DNA of 64,000 nt, taken from Spirosoma panaciterrae DSM 21099. GTDB taxonomy: Bacteria; Bacteroidota; Bacteroidia; Cytophagales; Spirosomataceae. This document shows positions 1 through 7,438 of this stretch, in pieces (the stretch's first letter is position 1; every line of letters starts with the position of its first letter). A model generated the notes under the pieces. The model had not been told where the DNA came from and ran no database searches. It was given only the letters and a program-made list of their open reading frames with translations. The stretch spans positions 1 to 64,000 of the forward strand of contig NZ_KB893184.1 of assembly GCF_000374025.1 (NCBI RefSeq), written 5' to 3'. Position numbers and translations under genes: made by a program.

Positions 1-237
1 GCGCTCCATCTCGCTTTGCCGCAGTTGCTTACGGAGTGAATCGACTTCTTGTTGAAGACTTTGATCGGTTTTCTTTTCCCCTTTGTCATTAGTCTTCCGC
101 CAGGCATGAATTAGGCTATCGCTAATGCCCATTTTACGGGCCACGGCCATGATGGGTTCACCATTGGCAACTAGCCGCAGCACATCGGCTTTAAACTCGG
201 CGGTATACTTTCGTTTGGGGCGTTGGGATTGGTTCAT
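1..237 (-). CDS. IS3-family transposase OrfA (partial, C-terminus beyond window)
   Basis: This is the N-terminal 79 residues of a small helix-turn-helix transposase subunit. The translation from the ATG at 237 begins MNQSQRPKRKYTAEFKADVL, typical of the HTH_Tnp_1 (IS3/IS911 OrfA) family. The helix-turn-helix spans roughly residues 12-48, with the recognition part near GEPIMAVARKMGISDSLIHA. A run rich in Gln, Leu and Lys from about residue 58 is the start of the leucine-zipper coiled coil used for multimerisation in this family. In IS3 elements OrfA is joined to the DDE-integrase OrfB by programmed frameshifting; OrfB would lie to the left of the window. The 7-bp inverted repeat ACACGAA/TTCGTGT (241-247 and 258-264) sits just upstream of the start codon. 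Family assignment is confident; intactness cannot be judged. Confidence 0.88.
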   Translation of the reverse strand, partial: MNQSQRPKRKYTAEFKADVLRLVANGEPIMAVARKMGISDSLIHAWRKTNDKGEKKTDQSLQQEVDSLRKQLRQSEMER

Positions 238-281
238 GGTACACGAAGTTAAAAAGTTTCGTGTCCGGATTTTTAGGACCA
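1..281 (-). mobile_element. IS3-family insertion sequence, right end
   Basis: The OrfA start lies 44 bp inside a likely element end. Read on the minus strand, 281 to 262 is TGGTCCTAAAAATCCGGACA, which begins with the 5'-TG expected at IS3 termini. The neighbouring gene stops at 293, so the element would have landed about 11 bp after its stop codon and left it whole. The end is inferred from one side only; the second terminal repeat and the target duplication are outside the window. Confidence 0.6.
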
Positions 282-292
282 TATCAGTTGGC

Positions 293-1801
293 TTATTTGG
301 CAGGCTCTGCGGGCTTGGCCAGTTCAGCAATGGCCTGCTCACTGAGGCCGCCGATTACGTCCAGTTTCGGCATTGCTTTTTTCAAGTTAGCGACGCCCTG
401 ATCGGTAACCTTGGTTTGCCAGAGATAAACCGTTTTAAGGTTTTTCAGACTGGTTAGCTCAGTCAGACCCGCATCCGTAACATGTGTGCCGTATAGGTTC
501 AGGTATTCGAGGTTGGGTAGATTTTTAAGTTGTTTCAGGCCCGCATCGGTAATTTTGGTTTGTTCCAGATGCAGTTTTTGCAGATTTTCGAGTTTGGCTA
601 CCTGGGCCAGCGCGGCATCCGAAATTTGGGTGTCTCCTAGTTTTAACCAGACCAGTTGTTTACTTACCTTAGGCAGTAAAGCCGCCTGGGCATCGTTGAA
701 TGTGCGGGCGTTTACTGCGCTGACTTCCAATTGGTTTTGCTCTTTCGAAAGCGGTAATACCAGCAAGCCCGCCTTTTTCAATTCCTCAACTGCTTTTGGA
801 TTGGCGGCTTCCATTTTCATGGTCAATACGGGGGATTCTGGTGCCGGGCCAGTGGCTATCGTAGAACCGCCAGTTTCAATAGGCCCACCTCCGCTCAGCG
901 AAGCCAGCACTGGGCGAATGGCATCGTTGACGGCCAGATCCGACACTTTTTTGTCGAACGGAGCCCCCTGATCAATCCACCAGGTCAATAGCGCAATCTG
1001 GCCTTCGGTCAACTGATTTTTACCCTTGGGCGGCATGTGATGATCGTCTTCTACTGGGAGTAAACAGACCTTAATTAGCTCACTATTTGCACTTTTGCCA
1101 GAAACAAAGACGGGCCCATCTTCATACCCCTTTTTAATCATCTCTGGGCTGTCGAGCCGGAGTTTTGCTTTCGATTTATCCGCATTATGACATTGTACGC
1201 AGCGGGTTTGCAGAATGGGGTTGACGATCTGCTGGTACACCATCGCCTGATTAACGTCCTTGATGGGTTCGGCCTTAAACGTTGGCTGTTTGGGTGGAAG
1301 CCCGGCCAGTGACCGAATCGGGCCTGGAGCATATTGGGTGAGGTAATCGGAGCCGTGGGTCAAATTGCCCCCGTTATGCCCCGCAACCAGTAGTAGCAGG
1401 AGGGCAACACCGAGCGCGGGCAAGTAAGCTAACTGCGCTACAGGAACGATACGGCCCAGGTTTTCGGACTTGACAGACCAAGCCAGCCACGCAAACACGG
1501 CTACGCCAATCCCTTCCCATTTGTGAGAGTCCAGCGTTTCGGCTTCGTAGCCTCCTCCCAGCGAAAGCATGTAGCCAAACAAACAGGCCAGTGTGGCGCT
1601 CACGGCCGACCAGAACAAAATAAGGGTTATTGTATGCTGGCTGACCGTATTGCGACGGGTCAGCCGATCAAGTTCAAGTAGACCCGCGATCAACAGAAAG
1701 CCGATGGGTAAATGGACAATAAGCGGGTGAAAGTGTCCCCAAAACAATACCCAGTCGGCGGGTGGTGAAACCGTGGCTTGCGCCAGAATAAATTGATTCA
1801 T
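293..1801 (-). CDS. Membrane protein with c-type cytochrome domain and leucine-rich repeats
   Basis: This 502-residue protein has three parts. Residues 20-140 hold about four membrane segments and start with the WGHFHPLIVHLPIGFL pattern of DUF2231-like membrane domains. Residues 185-285 form a cytochrome c domain of the planctomycete-type (PSCyt) group: haem motif CVQCH at 201-205 and probable axial methionine in HMPPKGK (255-261). Residues 385-480 are four or more leucine-rich repeats of the form TDAGL..L..L..L..L.L. The domain order suggests a membrane-anchored periplasmic haem protein with an LRR surface for binding a partner or substrate. The next gene upstream ends only 12 bp away, so the two are probably one operon. 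Substrate and electron partner are unknown. Domain calls are confident; function is not. Confidence 0.8.
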   Translation of the reverse strand: MNQFILAQATVSPPADWVLFWGHFHPLIVHLPIGFLLIAGLLELDRLTRRNTVSQHTITLILFWSAVSATLACLFGYMLSLGGGYEAETLDSHKWEGIGVAVFAWLAWSVKSENLGRIVPVAQLAYLPALGVALLLLLVAGHNGGNLTHGSDYLTQYAPGPIRSLAGLPPKQPTFKAEPIKDVNQAMVYQQIVNPILQTRCVQCHNADKSKAKLRLDSPEMIKKGYEDGPVFVSGKSANSELIKVCLLPVEDDHHMPPKGKNQLTEGQIALLTWWIDQGAPFDKKVSDLAVNDAIRPVLASLSGGGPIETGGSTIATGPAPESPVLTMKMEAANPKAVEELKKAGLLVLPLSKEQNQLEVSAVNARTFNDAQAALLPKVSKQLVWLKLGDTQISDAALAQVAKLENLQKLHLEQTKITDAGLKQLKNLPNLEYLNLYGTHVTDAGLTELTSLKNLKTVYLWQTKVTDQGVANLKKAMPKLDVIGGLSEQAIAELAKPAEPAK

Positions 1802-1813
1802 ATAGGAATAAGG

Positions 1814-2884
1814 TCAGGCAACCCGCTCCAATTTGATTGGATATGTTTTTTTAGAAGCCCACTGAGCTACATAAACATTTTCGTCTTCATCGACCAGCAC
1901 ATCATGTGGATGCAGAAAAGGCGAGTTTGTACGGTCTTTACGCTGCTCGCCTAGTTTTCCGTCCTGGTATACAGGCTCTGTGCCGCCCGGTGTAGACACA
2001 ACCCGGTCGTTTTTGTCAAGGATCGTGATGTAACCTGAATCAGGATAGGAATCGGACGTACTACGAAAGACAGCGCCATATAGGCTATTGCCATGGATGA
2101 CCGGGCGACAAATGTATGAGCCGGGCAAAGCGATGGTAGAGAGGTACTTGCCATCCAGCGAGAACCGTTTTAAGGCATTGTGCCGTCGGTCGGTAATTAA
2201 AAGGGTTGGATTAGTGGCATTACGCCGATCAACAACAATGCCGTGGCAGCAGTCGAAGGTGTCGGTCGTTTCGCCTTTACCACCCCAGGACCGAATCAGC
2301 TTGCCGTTTTTGTCGTATTGCATGACATAATTAAGCCCATACCCATCGACAACATAAATGTCGCCGTTGGCTGGATTGACGGCGGTTTCGGTGGGTTTGA
2401 ACAGCGTCGGGTAATCATACTTGCCGGTTTCTCGGGGATAGTCGATTTTCAACAGCTCCCGTCCGGTCAAATCGGTTTTGATAACCTGATGGCGGTCAGG
2501 ATCGGCAATGAGCAGGTATTGATCAGACCCTTCGCCAGCAATCGTCAGGCCATGACCGCCTGGGTAATCATGCCCCCACGTATCGAGTAGTTTGCCCGAT
2601 TTATCGTAGATGAGTATGTTATTTTTGGTCTCATTGGTTAACAGAATGATCCGGCCCTTGGCATCCTGAACCATTTCGTGGCAGTCGTTGACGGGGTTTT
2701 TGGAGGCATCTAAAACGCCCCAGCCCGGTACTACCCGATACTTAAATCCATTATGGCCCAATACCACAGAATCCACTTTGCGTTTGTAGGGATTAGCAGA
2801 AAGAACGGTTGGCGCTACCAGACTGGTTGCGGTTGCCAGCGCTGCCTGTCTGGCAAATGATCGGCGGGAAAGGAAAGGAGCCAT
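1814..2884 (-). CDS. Tat-exported NHL-type six-bladed beta-propeller protein
   Basis: The protein of 356 residues opens with a twin-arginine signal (SRRSFAR at 6-12) and a hydrophobic stretch to about residue 29, so it is probably exported folded. The remainder is repeated propeller blades with NHL-like phrases such as GHGLTIAGEGSDQYLLIADP and HPHDVLVDEDENVYVAQW. The family resembles the 6-bladed propellers related to peptidylglycine alpha-hydroxylating lyase, but no catalytic assignment can be made from the sequence alone. It lies 12 bp upstream of the cytochrome/LRR membrane protein and is likely co-transcribed with it, which suggests the two act together in the periplasm. Confidence 0.8.
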   Translation of the reverse strand: MAPFLSRRSFARQAALATATSLVAPTVLSANPYKRKVDSVVLGHNGFKYRVVPGWGVLDASKNPVNDCHEMVQDAKGRIILLTNETKNNILIYDKSGKLLDTWGHDYPGGHGLTIAGEGSDQYLLIADPDRHQVIKTDLTGRELLKIDYPRETGKYDYPTLFKPTETAVNPANGDIYVVDGYGLNYVMQYDKNGKLIRSWGGKGETTDTFDCCHGIVVDRRNATNPTLLITDRRHNALKRFSLDGKYLSTIALPGSYICRPVIHGNSLYGAVFRSTSDSYPDSGYITILDKNDRVVSTPGGTEPVYQDGKLGEQRKDRTNSPFLHPHDVLVDEDENVYVAQWASKKTYPIKLERVA

Positions 2885-2955
2885 AGCGTACTCTATCGTT
2901 TTTCTGAAAAAGTAACGAAAGAATAAACTTTACTGCTACCCTGCCCAATAGAAAA

Positions 2956-2990
2956 ATCGGCCAGTTGAGAAAGATACTCAACTGGCCGAT
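2956..2990 (-). terminator. Rho-independent terminator after the small periplasmic protein gene
   Basis: A perfect 14-bp stem, 2956-2969 (ATCGGCCAGTTGAG) with 2977-2990, encloses a 7-nt loop. Read on the minus strand it is followed by TTTTTC. It lies 23 bp after the stop codon of the gene ending at 3013 and ends that transcript before the propeller gene. Confidence 0.88.
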
Positions 2991-3012
2991 TGTCAATGAA
3001 CTTGCCCAATGG

Positions 3013-3468
3013 TTATTTGTTGTTGTCCTGCTCATTGTCGGCATCGCCTGGCCCGCGATGGCCCTTCCGCATCTGCCCCCGCATGGATTCCAGTTTTGCA
3101 AACTGATCGGGTGTCAGAATGGCTTTCAGCTTGGCTTTATAGTCGTCGGCGTTCGCTTTTAGCGCCTGTGATTTAGTCCGATTGTCGTCCGACCCTTTCT
3201 GAATGGCATCAACCTTTTGGGCTCTCGCCAGTGTCACATCATACACTTTTTTGGTAGTTGCGTCGTCCAGGCCAAGCTGTTGTTTCATTCGGTCGGTCAT
3301 CCGCTGAGCACGTGTAGCTGGGTCTGCTGCCTGATATTGCTGCATCCCCCGGCCACGGCCCATTCTGGACGTCGTTTGTGCTGGCGCGTCAGGGGTGGTT
3401 GTTTGAGCAAGTAAGGGGAGAGATAAGAGCGAAAGCATCAGCCCGCTCAGCATAAGTTTCTTAATCAT
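3013..3468 (-). CDS. Small periplasmic protein, Spy/DUF4890-like
   Basis: The protein has 151 residues. A signal peptide spans about 1-22 (cleavage near LLAQ/TTT). It is followed by a Gly/Arg patch (RMGRGRGMQQ, 36-45) and a helical, charged body ending in LTPDQFAKLESMR (118-130). The LTxxQ-type motif and all-helical character are seen in Spy/CpxP-like periplasmic proteins and in Bacteroidota DUF4890 proteins. A role in envelope stress or chaperoning is only inferred. The C-terminus is Asp/Asn/Gln rich. A strong terminator follows directly, and the upstream gap (3469-3596) shows no clear motif. Confidence 0.65.
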   Translation of the reverse strand: MIKKLMLSGLMLSLLSLPLLAQTTTPDAPAQTTSRMGRGRGMQQYQAADPATRAQRMTDRMKQQLGLDDATTKKVYDVTLARAQKVDAIQKGSDDNRTKSQALKANADDYKAKLKAILTPDQFAKLESMRGQMRKGHRGPGDADNEQDNNK

Positions 3469-3596
3469 GGTTTTTGTCGTTAATCCGATTATGAGACGGA
3501 CAACAGGCGCTTCGGTTTAATGAGCACCATGATTTTAATTACATCTTAACCGATAAGGAATGACAGAAAACGTTCACTAGGTTGTGTTTAATGGAA

Positions 3597-4088
3597 TCAG
3601 GCCGTTTGCAATGAACTGATTAAGTGGGCAATTTTTTCCAAACCGTCTGCATCGGCTGGGCTAAAGTCATTGAGTCGATCGCTGTCTACATCCAGCACCA
3701 TCGTTACCTCGCCAGACTGGTCGAGCACGGGTACAACAATTTCGGATTTGGAGGCCGAGCTACAGGCGATGTGGCCCGGAAACTGCTCAACATCGGGTAC
3801 CAGAATTGTCTCTTTGCGGGTATAGGCCGCCCCACAAACGCCCTTGTTGAAAGCGATACGTGTACAGGCAATCGGACCCTGAAAAGGACCTAGCACCAAC
3901 TGGTCATTCTTTTTGAGATAAAAACCAACCCAGAAGAAATCGAATGCTTCTTTCAGAGCTGCGGCAATATTGGCCAGGTTGGCTACCAAATCGGGCTCTC
4001 CTTCGACCAGGGCTGTTAGCTGTGGAAGCAAACTCTGGTAAACGGCTTGCCGATCAGTAGTTTGAGGAAGAATCAGTGTTTCTGCCAT
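3597..4088 (-). CDS. Free methionine-(R)-sulfoxide reductase (GAF domain)
   Basis: This 163-residue single GAF-domain enzyme reduces free methionine-R-sulfoxide to methionine, repairing oxidised free methionine in the cytoplasm. It carries WVGFYL (53-58), LGPFQGPIACTRI, GVCGAAY and HIACSSASKSEIVVPV. Cysteines at 75, 85 and 109 have the same 10 and 24 residue spacing as the three redox cysteines 84, 94 and 118 of the E. coli enzyme. The gene follows mreD with 17 bp between them, so it is probably at the end of the mre operon, where penicillin-binding protein 2 and RodA are often found instead. Confidence 0.9.
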   Translation of the reverse strand: MAETLILPQTTDRQAVYQSLLPQLTALVEGEPDLVANLANIAAALKEAFDFFWVGFYLKKNDQLVLGPFQGPIACTRIAFNKGVCGAAYTRKETILVPDVEQFPGHIACSSASKSEIVVPVLDQSGEVTMVLDVDSDRLNDFSPADADGLEKIAHLISSLQTA

Positions 4089-4105
4089 CCTATAGCATAC
4101 ATCAT

Positions 4106-4612
4106 TTAGTTTCTTGTAAAGAACTGGATAAGCACGATGCTCAATGTAGTAAAAAACGTGCTGGCAATGACCCGGATGAGCGTTGGAATAATCAACGACA
4201 GGCTACTTGCTTCGATAAAGAACAGCGCCGTATGGTGAATAAGTGCCAATATGGCTACATATCGGAAGAAAGCACCTGTTCCTAATTCTTTTAACGAAAA
4301 TTCGATACGGGATTCAATCCCCGGTACATCGATCTGTGCCCGCACAATGAACGGTCGACTGTATGCCATCAGTACAGTAGCGGCCGCGTGCATACCTAAC
4401 GTATTATAAAACGTATCGACGACGATGCCCGTCACGAAAGCAATGAGCAACAGCCAGGTCAGGCTTGTTTCATTGGGCAGGAGCAGGATGCAGGCAATGT
4501 AAACAAAGCAAAATGCATAATCGAAGAGTACCAGGTTCCGTACAAGCACGATCTGCAATACGAGATAGAGCAAAAATAGCAGTACGGTCGATACGATTTC
4601 GCGAAAAGTCAT
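4106..4612 (-). CDS. mreD: Rod shape-determining protein MreD
   Basis: MreD is an inner-membrane protein of 168 residues with five to six predicted membrane helices. It is part of the elongasome that links MreB filaments to peptidoglycan synthesis. The sequence is poorly conserved, as usual for MreD, and the call rests on size, hydrophobic pattern and position after mreB and mreC. I chose the ATG at 4612 (MTFREIVSTVLLF). A longer frame would need a TTG at 4633, which lies inside an inverted repeat between mreC and mreD. Confidence 0.85.
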   Translation of the reverse strand: MTFREIVSTVLLFLLYLVLQIVLVRNLVLFDYAFCFVYIACILLLPNETSLTWLLLIAFVTGIVVDTFYNTLGMHAAATVLMAYSRPFIVRAQIDVPGIESRIEFSLKELGTGAFFRYVAILALIHHTALFFIEASSLSLIIPTLIRVIASTFFTTLSIVLIQFFTRN

Positions 4613-4631
4613 TGGGCAAAAGTTGTCAGGC

Positions 4632-4688
4632 AAAAGTCGTTGGTCAACAGCTTATCCGAATGCCTATTGACCACCGATTTTGACTTTT
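4632..4688. repeat. Imperfect inverted repeat in the mreC-mreD gap
   Basis: AAAAGTC (4632-4638) pairs with GACTTTT (4682-4688), and GTTGGTCAA (4639-4647) pairs with TTGACCACC (4667-4675) with one mismatch. The outer arm overlaps the mreC stop codon. The words resemble those at 24637-24725 and 30311-30405. Confidence 0.55.
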
Positions 4689-5523
4689 ATTTTTCAGTTT
4701 CAACTTGTTTCTCTAACTGGTCCTGCTCCGCTCTCAGCCGATTTTCGACTACGTAGACAAAAGACAGGTTACTGAAATTAGTAGCCAGATTCAAGGTCAG
4801 GTCGTGGAAGGTCTGATTCGGCTGGACACCTACAGTACGAACGCGGCCGACTAGAATACCGGGAGGAAACGTTGAATTAAATTCAGATGTAACGACCGAA
4901 TCACCTTTGGCAACAGGCTTGTAGCGAGGAATGGCATCTAACTTAATCAGGTGAGGGTCGACGCCATCCCATTTGGCCGAGCCAATTTCGCCCGCTTTCA
5001 CCAGCTTCGATGATACCAGAAACTCGGAATGTAGAATGGATGTGATTACCGAAAAATGCTGGTTACAAACTTTTACTTTTCCTACCACACCTGTTGGCGA
5101 AATAACTCCCATGCCCGGACGAATACCGTCGTCGGTGCCTTTGTCGATGGTGATGTAATTGTTGGCAAACTGCGTGGTGTTATTCACGACCTTGGCTACC
5201 GTAAATTTGAACCGATCGGCAAAAGCCGAGTCGGCCTGATATTCAGCAGGAGCCGCTGGTTTGCTCTGGAGTAGTTTGGTTAGCCTGGCGTGAAGTTGTT
5301 GGTTTTCGAGGGCTAGATCGGCATTGACTTGCCGGAGGCTGGCGTACTGATTGGCAGCGTTCGACCAGGCCAGTATCTGAGCCGCATACCGATTCGAGGT
5401 GTTGAAGTACGTTACACCCCAATAGTTGCTGGTGTTGATGATGAAGTAAAAACAAAGTACTTCCAGCAACACAAACAGAATGAAGTTTCGGCTTCGTAAG
5501 AAAAAATCAACTAACTCTCCCAT
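4687..5523 (-). CDS. mreC: Rod shape-determining protein MreC
   Basis: MreC is the periplasmic scaffold of the elongasome, anchored by one N-terminal helix. The start at 5523 gives 278 residues beginning MGELVDFFLRSRNFILF, the usual MreC N-terminus. The open frame continues upstream into the mreB-mreC palindrome, and I regard that extension as non-coding. After the membrane helix (about 10-30) comes a coiled coil (about 55-85, LALENQQLHARLTKL) and then the beta-barrel domain with GIRPGMGVISPTGVVGKV and the late VTSEFNSTFPPGILVGRV. No Shine-Dalgarno sequence precedes the start: the leader is the end of the repeat followed by TATATAT. Confidence 0.95.
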   Translation of the reverse strand: MGELVDFFLRSRNFILFVLLEVLCFYFIINTSNYWGVTYFNTSNRYAAQILAWSNAANQYASLRQVNADLALENQQLHARLTKLLQSKPAAPAEYQADSAFADRFKFTVAKVVNNTTQFANNYITIDKGTDDGIRPGMGVISPTGVVGKVKVCNQHFSVITSILHSEFLVSSKLVKAGEIGSAKWDGVDPHLIKLDAIPRYKPVAKGDSVVTSEFNSTFPPGILVGRVRTVGVQPNQTFHDLTLNLATNFSNLSFVYVVENRLRAEQDQLEKQVETEK

Positions 5524-5530
5524 ATATATA

Positions 5531-5634
5531 AGTAACGTGGTCGGACTGGTGCACCAGCGTCTGGCTCGCACAGTCAAATATTGGCTTTCGACTATGCGGA
5601 CCAGACGCTGGTGCGCCAGTCCGACCACGTTACT
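5531..5634. repeat. REP/BIME-like 104-nt palindrome filling the mreB-mreC gap
   Basis: The outer 34 nt, 5531-5564 and 5601-5634, are inverted copies with one mismatch. Pairing continues inward for about 11 more positions with three mismatches. Each arm contains its own smaller palindrome, CTGGTGCACCAG in the left arm and CTGGTGCGCCAG in the right. The element ends exactly at the mreB stop codon (5635) and 7 nt before the mreC ATG, so it forms the whole gap. Two REP-like palindromes in inverted orientation are typical of BIMEs mobilised by RAYT transposases; no RAYT gene is in the window. Confidence 0.85.
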
Positions 5635-6660
5635 TTAACTAATCAGAACAGATTTGTACAAATCCAGGTTCTTAATTACTTCACCCGTGCCTTTTACAAC
5701 CGCTTTGAGCGGGTCGTCGGCTACGTGGATCGGCAGTTTCGTTTTGGCGCCCAGCCGCTTGTCGAGACCATGCAGCAACGCTCCCCCACCTGTCAGGTGA
5801 ATGCCGTTCGTGTAAATATCGGCCGACAGCTCCGGTGGCGAAATTTCAAGGGCTTTCATGGTAGCCTCTTCAATTTTCGAGATCGACTTGTCGAGCGAGT
5901 AGGCAATTTCGCTGTAGGTAACCTTGATTTCTTTCGGAATCCCCGTCATCAGGTCGCGGCCCCGGATTTCATAATCGGCAGGCGGATTATCGAGTTCGGG
6001 CAGGGCTGAACCCACTTCCATCTTTATCTGCTCAGCCGACCGTTCGCCGATGAGCAGGTTGTGTTCCCGACGCATGTAGTCGACAATGTCCCGTGTAAAG
6101 ACGTCGCCCGCAATCCGGATCGACTGTTCGCAGACGATACCCGACAGGGCAATCACGGCAATTTCAGTAGTACCACCGCCAATGTCGACAATCATCGTAC
6201 CGTTAGGCTGGGTAATATCGATCCCGATCCCGATGGCTGCGGCAATAGGCTCGTGCACCATATACACTTCTTTTGCCCCGGCATGCTCGGCAGAGTCTTT
6301 AACGGCCCGTTTCTCCACTTCGGTAATCCCCGATGGAATACAGATGACCATTCGGTGCGAGGGCGAAAAAAGCTTGCTGCCCGTATCGATCATCTTAATC
6401 ATGCCCCGAATCATGAGTTCGGCTGCCGTAAAATCGGCAATGACACCATCTTTCAGGGGGCGAATGGTTTTGATATTTTCGTTCGTCTTTTCATGCATCT
6501 GCATGGCCTTATGGCCAATCGCCAGCACTTTTCCGCTGACTTTGTCCATTGCAATAATCGAAGGCTCATCCACCACAATCCTGTCCTTGTGAATAATCAA
6601 GGTATTCGCTGTGCCCAGGTCAATTGCAATGTCGCTGGTTAGAAAATTAAAAAGTCCCAT
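5635..6660 (-). CDS. mreB: Rod shape-determining protein MreB (bacterial actin)
   Basis: MreB is an ATP-binding actin homologue that polymerises under the inner membrane and directs side-wall peptidoglycan synthesis. At 341 residues it has the family length. Visible motifs are the phosphate-1 loop DLGTANT (14-20), the phosphate-2 loop DIGGGTTEIAV near residue 160 and the adenosine motif LTGGGALLHGLD near residue 290. The N-terminus MGLFNFLTSDIAIDLG is typical of the family. mreC and mreD follow on the same strand. A TATTTTTG box on the minus strand (6721-6714), 54 nt before the start, is a likely promoter. Confidence 0.98.
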   Translation of the reverse strand: MGLFNFLTSDIAIDLGTANTLIIHKDRIVVDEPSIIAMDKVSGKVLAIGHKAMQMHEKTNENIKTIRPLKDGVIADFTAAELMIRGMIKMIDTGSKLFSPSHRMVICIPSGITEVEKRAVKDSAEHAGAKEVYMVHEPIAAAIGIGIDITQPNGTMIVDIGGGTTEIAVIALSGIVCEQSIRIAGDVFTRDIVDYMRREHNLLIGERSAEQIKMEVGSALPELDNPPADYEIRGRDLMTGIPKEIKVTYSEIAYSLDKSISKIEEATMKALEISPPELSADIYTNGIHLTGGGALLHGLDKRLGAKTKLPIHVADDPLKAVVKGTGEVIKNLDLYKSVLIS

Positions 6661-6713
6661 TATAGGTTGACGCAGAACGCCTTATTACGAGTACTGATTT
6701 TTTGAAAAGTGTA

Positions 6714-6721
6714 CAAAAATA
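6714..6721 (-). promoter_or_regulatory. Putative -7 box for the mre operon
   Basis: On the minus strand 6721-6714 reads TATTTTTG, a match to the Bacteroidota TAnnTTTG box, 54 nt upstream of mreB. No -33 TTG at ideal spacing is visible. Confidence 0.4.
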
Positions 6722-6836
6722 GGGAGAATCTGACAAAATTCCCGTTCCAATCGTACGTCTGAATAAATAGTTTTTCCGGCACTCAAATAATTGGTTCTCC
6801 ACGATAATAAGACAAATCCGAGGCAGCGACGCTACC

Positions 6837-7238
6837 TTATCCTTCCCGCATCTCGGCGCGAAGGCTGTCAAATAGCGCTATAAACTTCTGACAAGCTTGC
6901 TTCGATGCCATCGGGATTTTCCAATAGGCCCGGCGGAAATCAGGGTCTGTTGCGTCAGTAATAGCCGTTCCTTTTTGTAAAAAGAACTCTACCTGATAAG
7001 TATCCTTCCCGCTTTTACTCCAATTCAGATGAGTTGTTTCTAGTAACGGAAAAATATGGTTGTTAATTTGAATCGCATACGTTTTTGTAAGTGGTTTGAT
7101 TACCGTTGTCGAAGGGGAGAGGCTTGTTTGCTGAAGAAGCGTTTGCAAATCAGCTACCGTGGTATGAATTCGTTCCTGAGCTAAACAGGATCCGGCGCCA
7201 AGGAAAACGACAAAAAGAGTGAAGATGATTTTTTTCAT
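6837..7238 (-). CDS. Secreted protein of unknown function
   Basis: This 133-residue protein has a clear signal peptide (1-21, cleavage near SCLA/QERI). I do not recognise the family. The mature part contains short beta-prone segments (TYAIQINNHIFPLL, DTYQVEFFLQKG) and ends with a helix containing QACQKFIALFDSL. It lies upstream of mreB with a 176-bp gap carrying the probable mre promoter, so it need not belong to that operon. The gap to the divergent GH3 gene (7239-7438) holds a weak imperfect repeat and the GH3 promoter. Confidence 0.7.
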   Translation of the reverse strand: MKKIIFTLFVVFLGAGSCLAQERIHTTVADLQTLLQQTSLSPSTTVIKPLTKTYAIQINNHIFPLLETTHLNWSKSGKDTYQVEFFLQKGTAITDATDPDFRRAYWKIPMASKQACQKFIALFDSLRAEMREG

Positions 7239-7423
7239 AAAGATTGTTTATTTTATGACCAGATGCGCACAGACGCCGGAGAGGTTGCATGCCCGTGTTC
7301 TGATCCATAAAATGATCAACGACAGGGGCCATAAACGACTGTATGAGTAGATCGATACGAGCGTTTAAAGGGCCATTCTGTCCAACCCAATCATGGGCAT
7401 AGTATACAAAGTATAATCTCCAT

Positions 7424-7431
7424 TACCTTTG
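7424..7431 (+). promoter_or_regulatory. Putative -7 box, near-leaderless start of the GH3 gene
   Basis: TACCTTTG at 7424-7431 matches TAnnTTTG and ends only 7 nt before the ATG at 7439, implying an almost leaderless mRNA. No clear -33 TTG is seen. Confidence 0.4.
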
Positions 7432-7438
7432 CAGTATT

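Noticed and set aside
5524-5628. N-terminal extension of mreC by 35 residues
   Set aside because: The extension is encoded by the palindromic repeat and lacks similarity to MreC; the shorter start gives the standard N-terminus.
6647-6871. 74-residue open frame between the secreted protein gene and mreB
   Set aside because: It overlaps the mreB start and the putative promoter, has no domain, and its composition looks non-coding.
7327-7371. Possible inverted repeat GGCC-ATAAACG / CGTTTA-AA-GGGCC before the GH3 gene
   Set aside because: The pairing needs bulges and is no stronger than random A/T-rich intergenic DNA.
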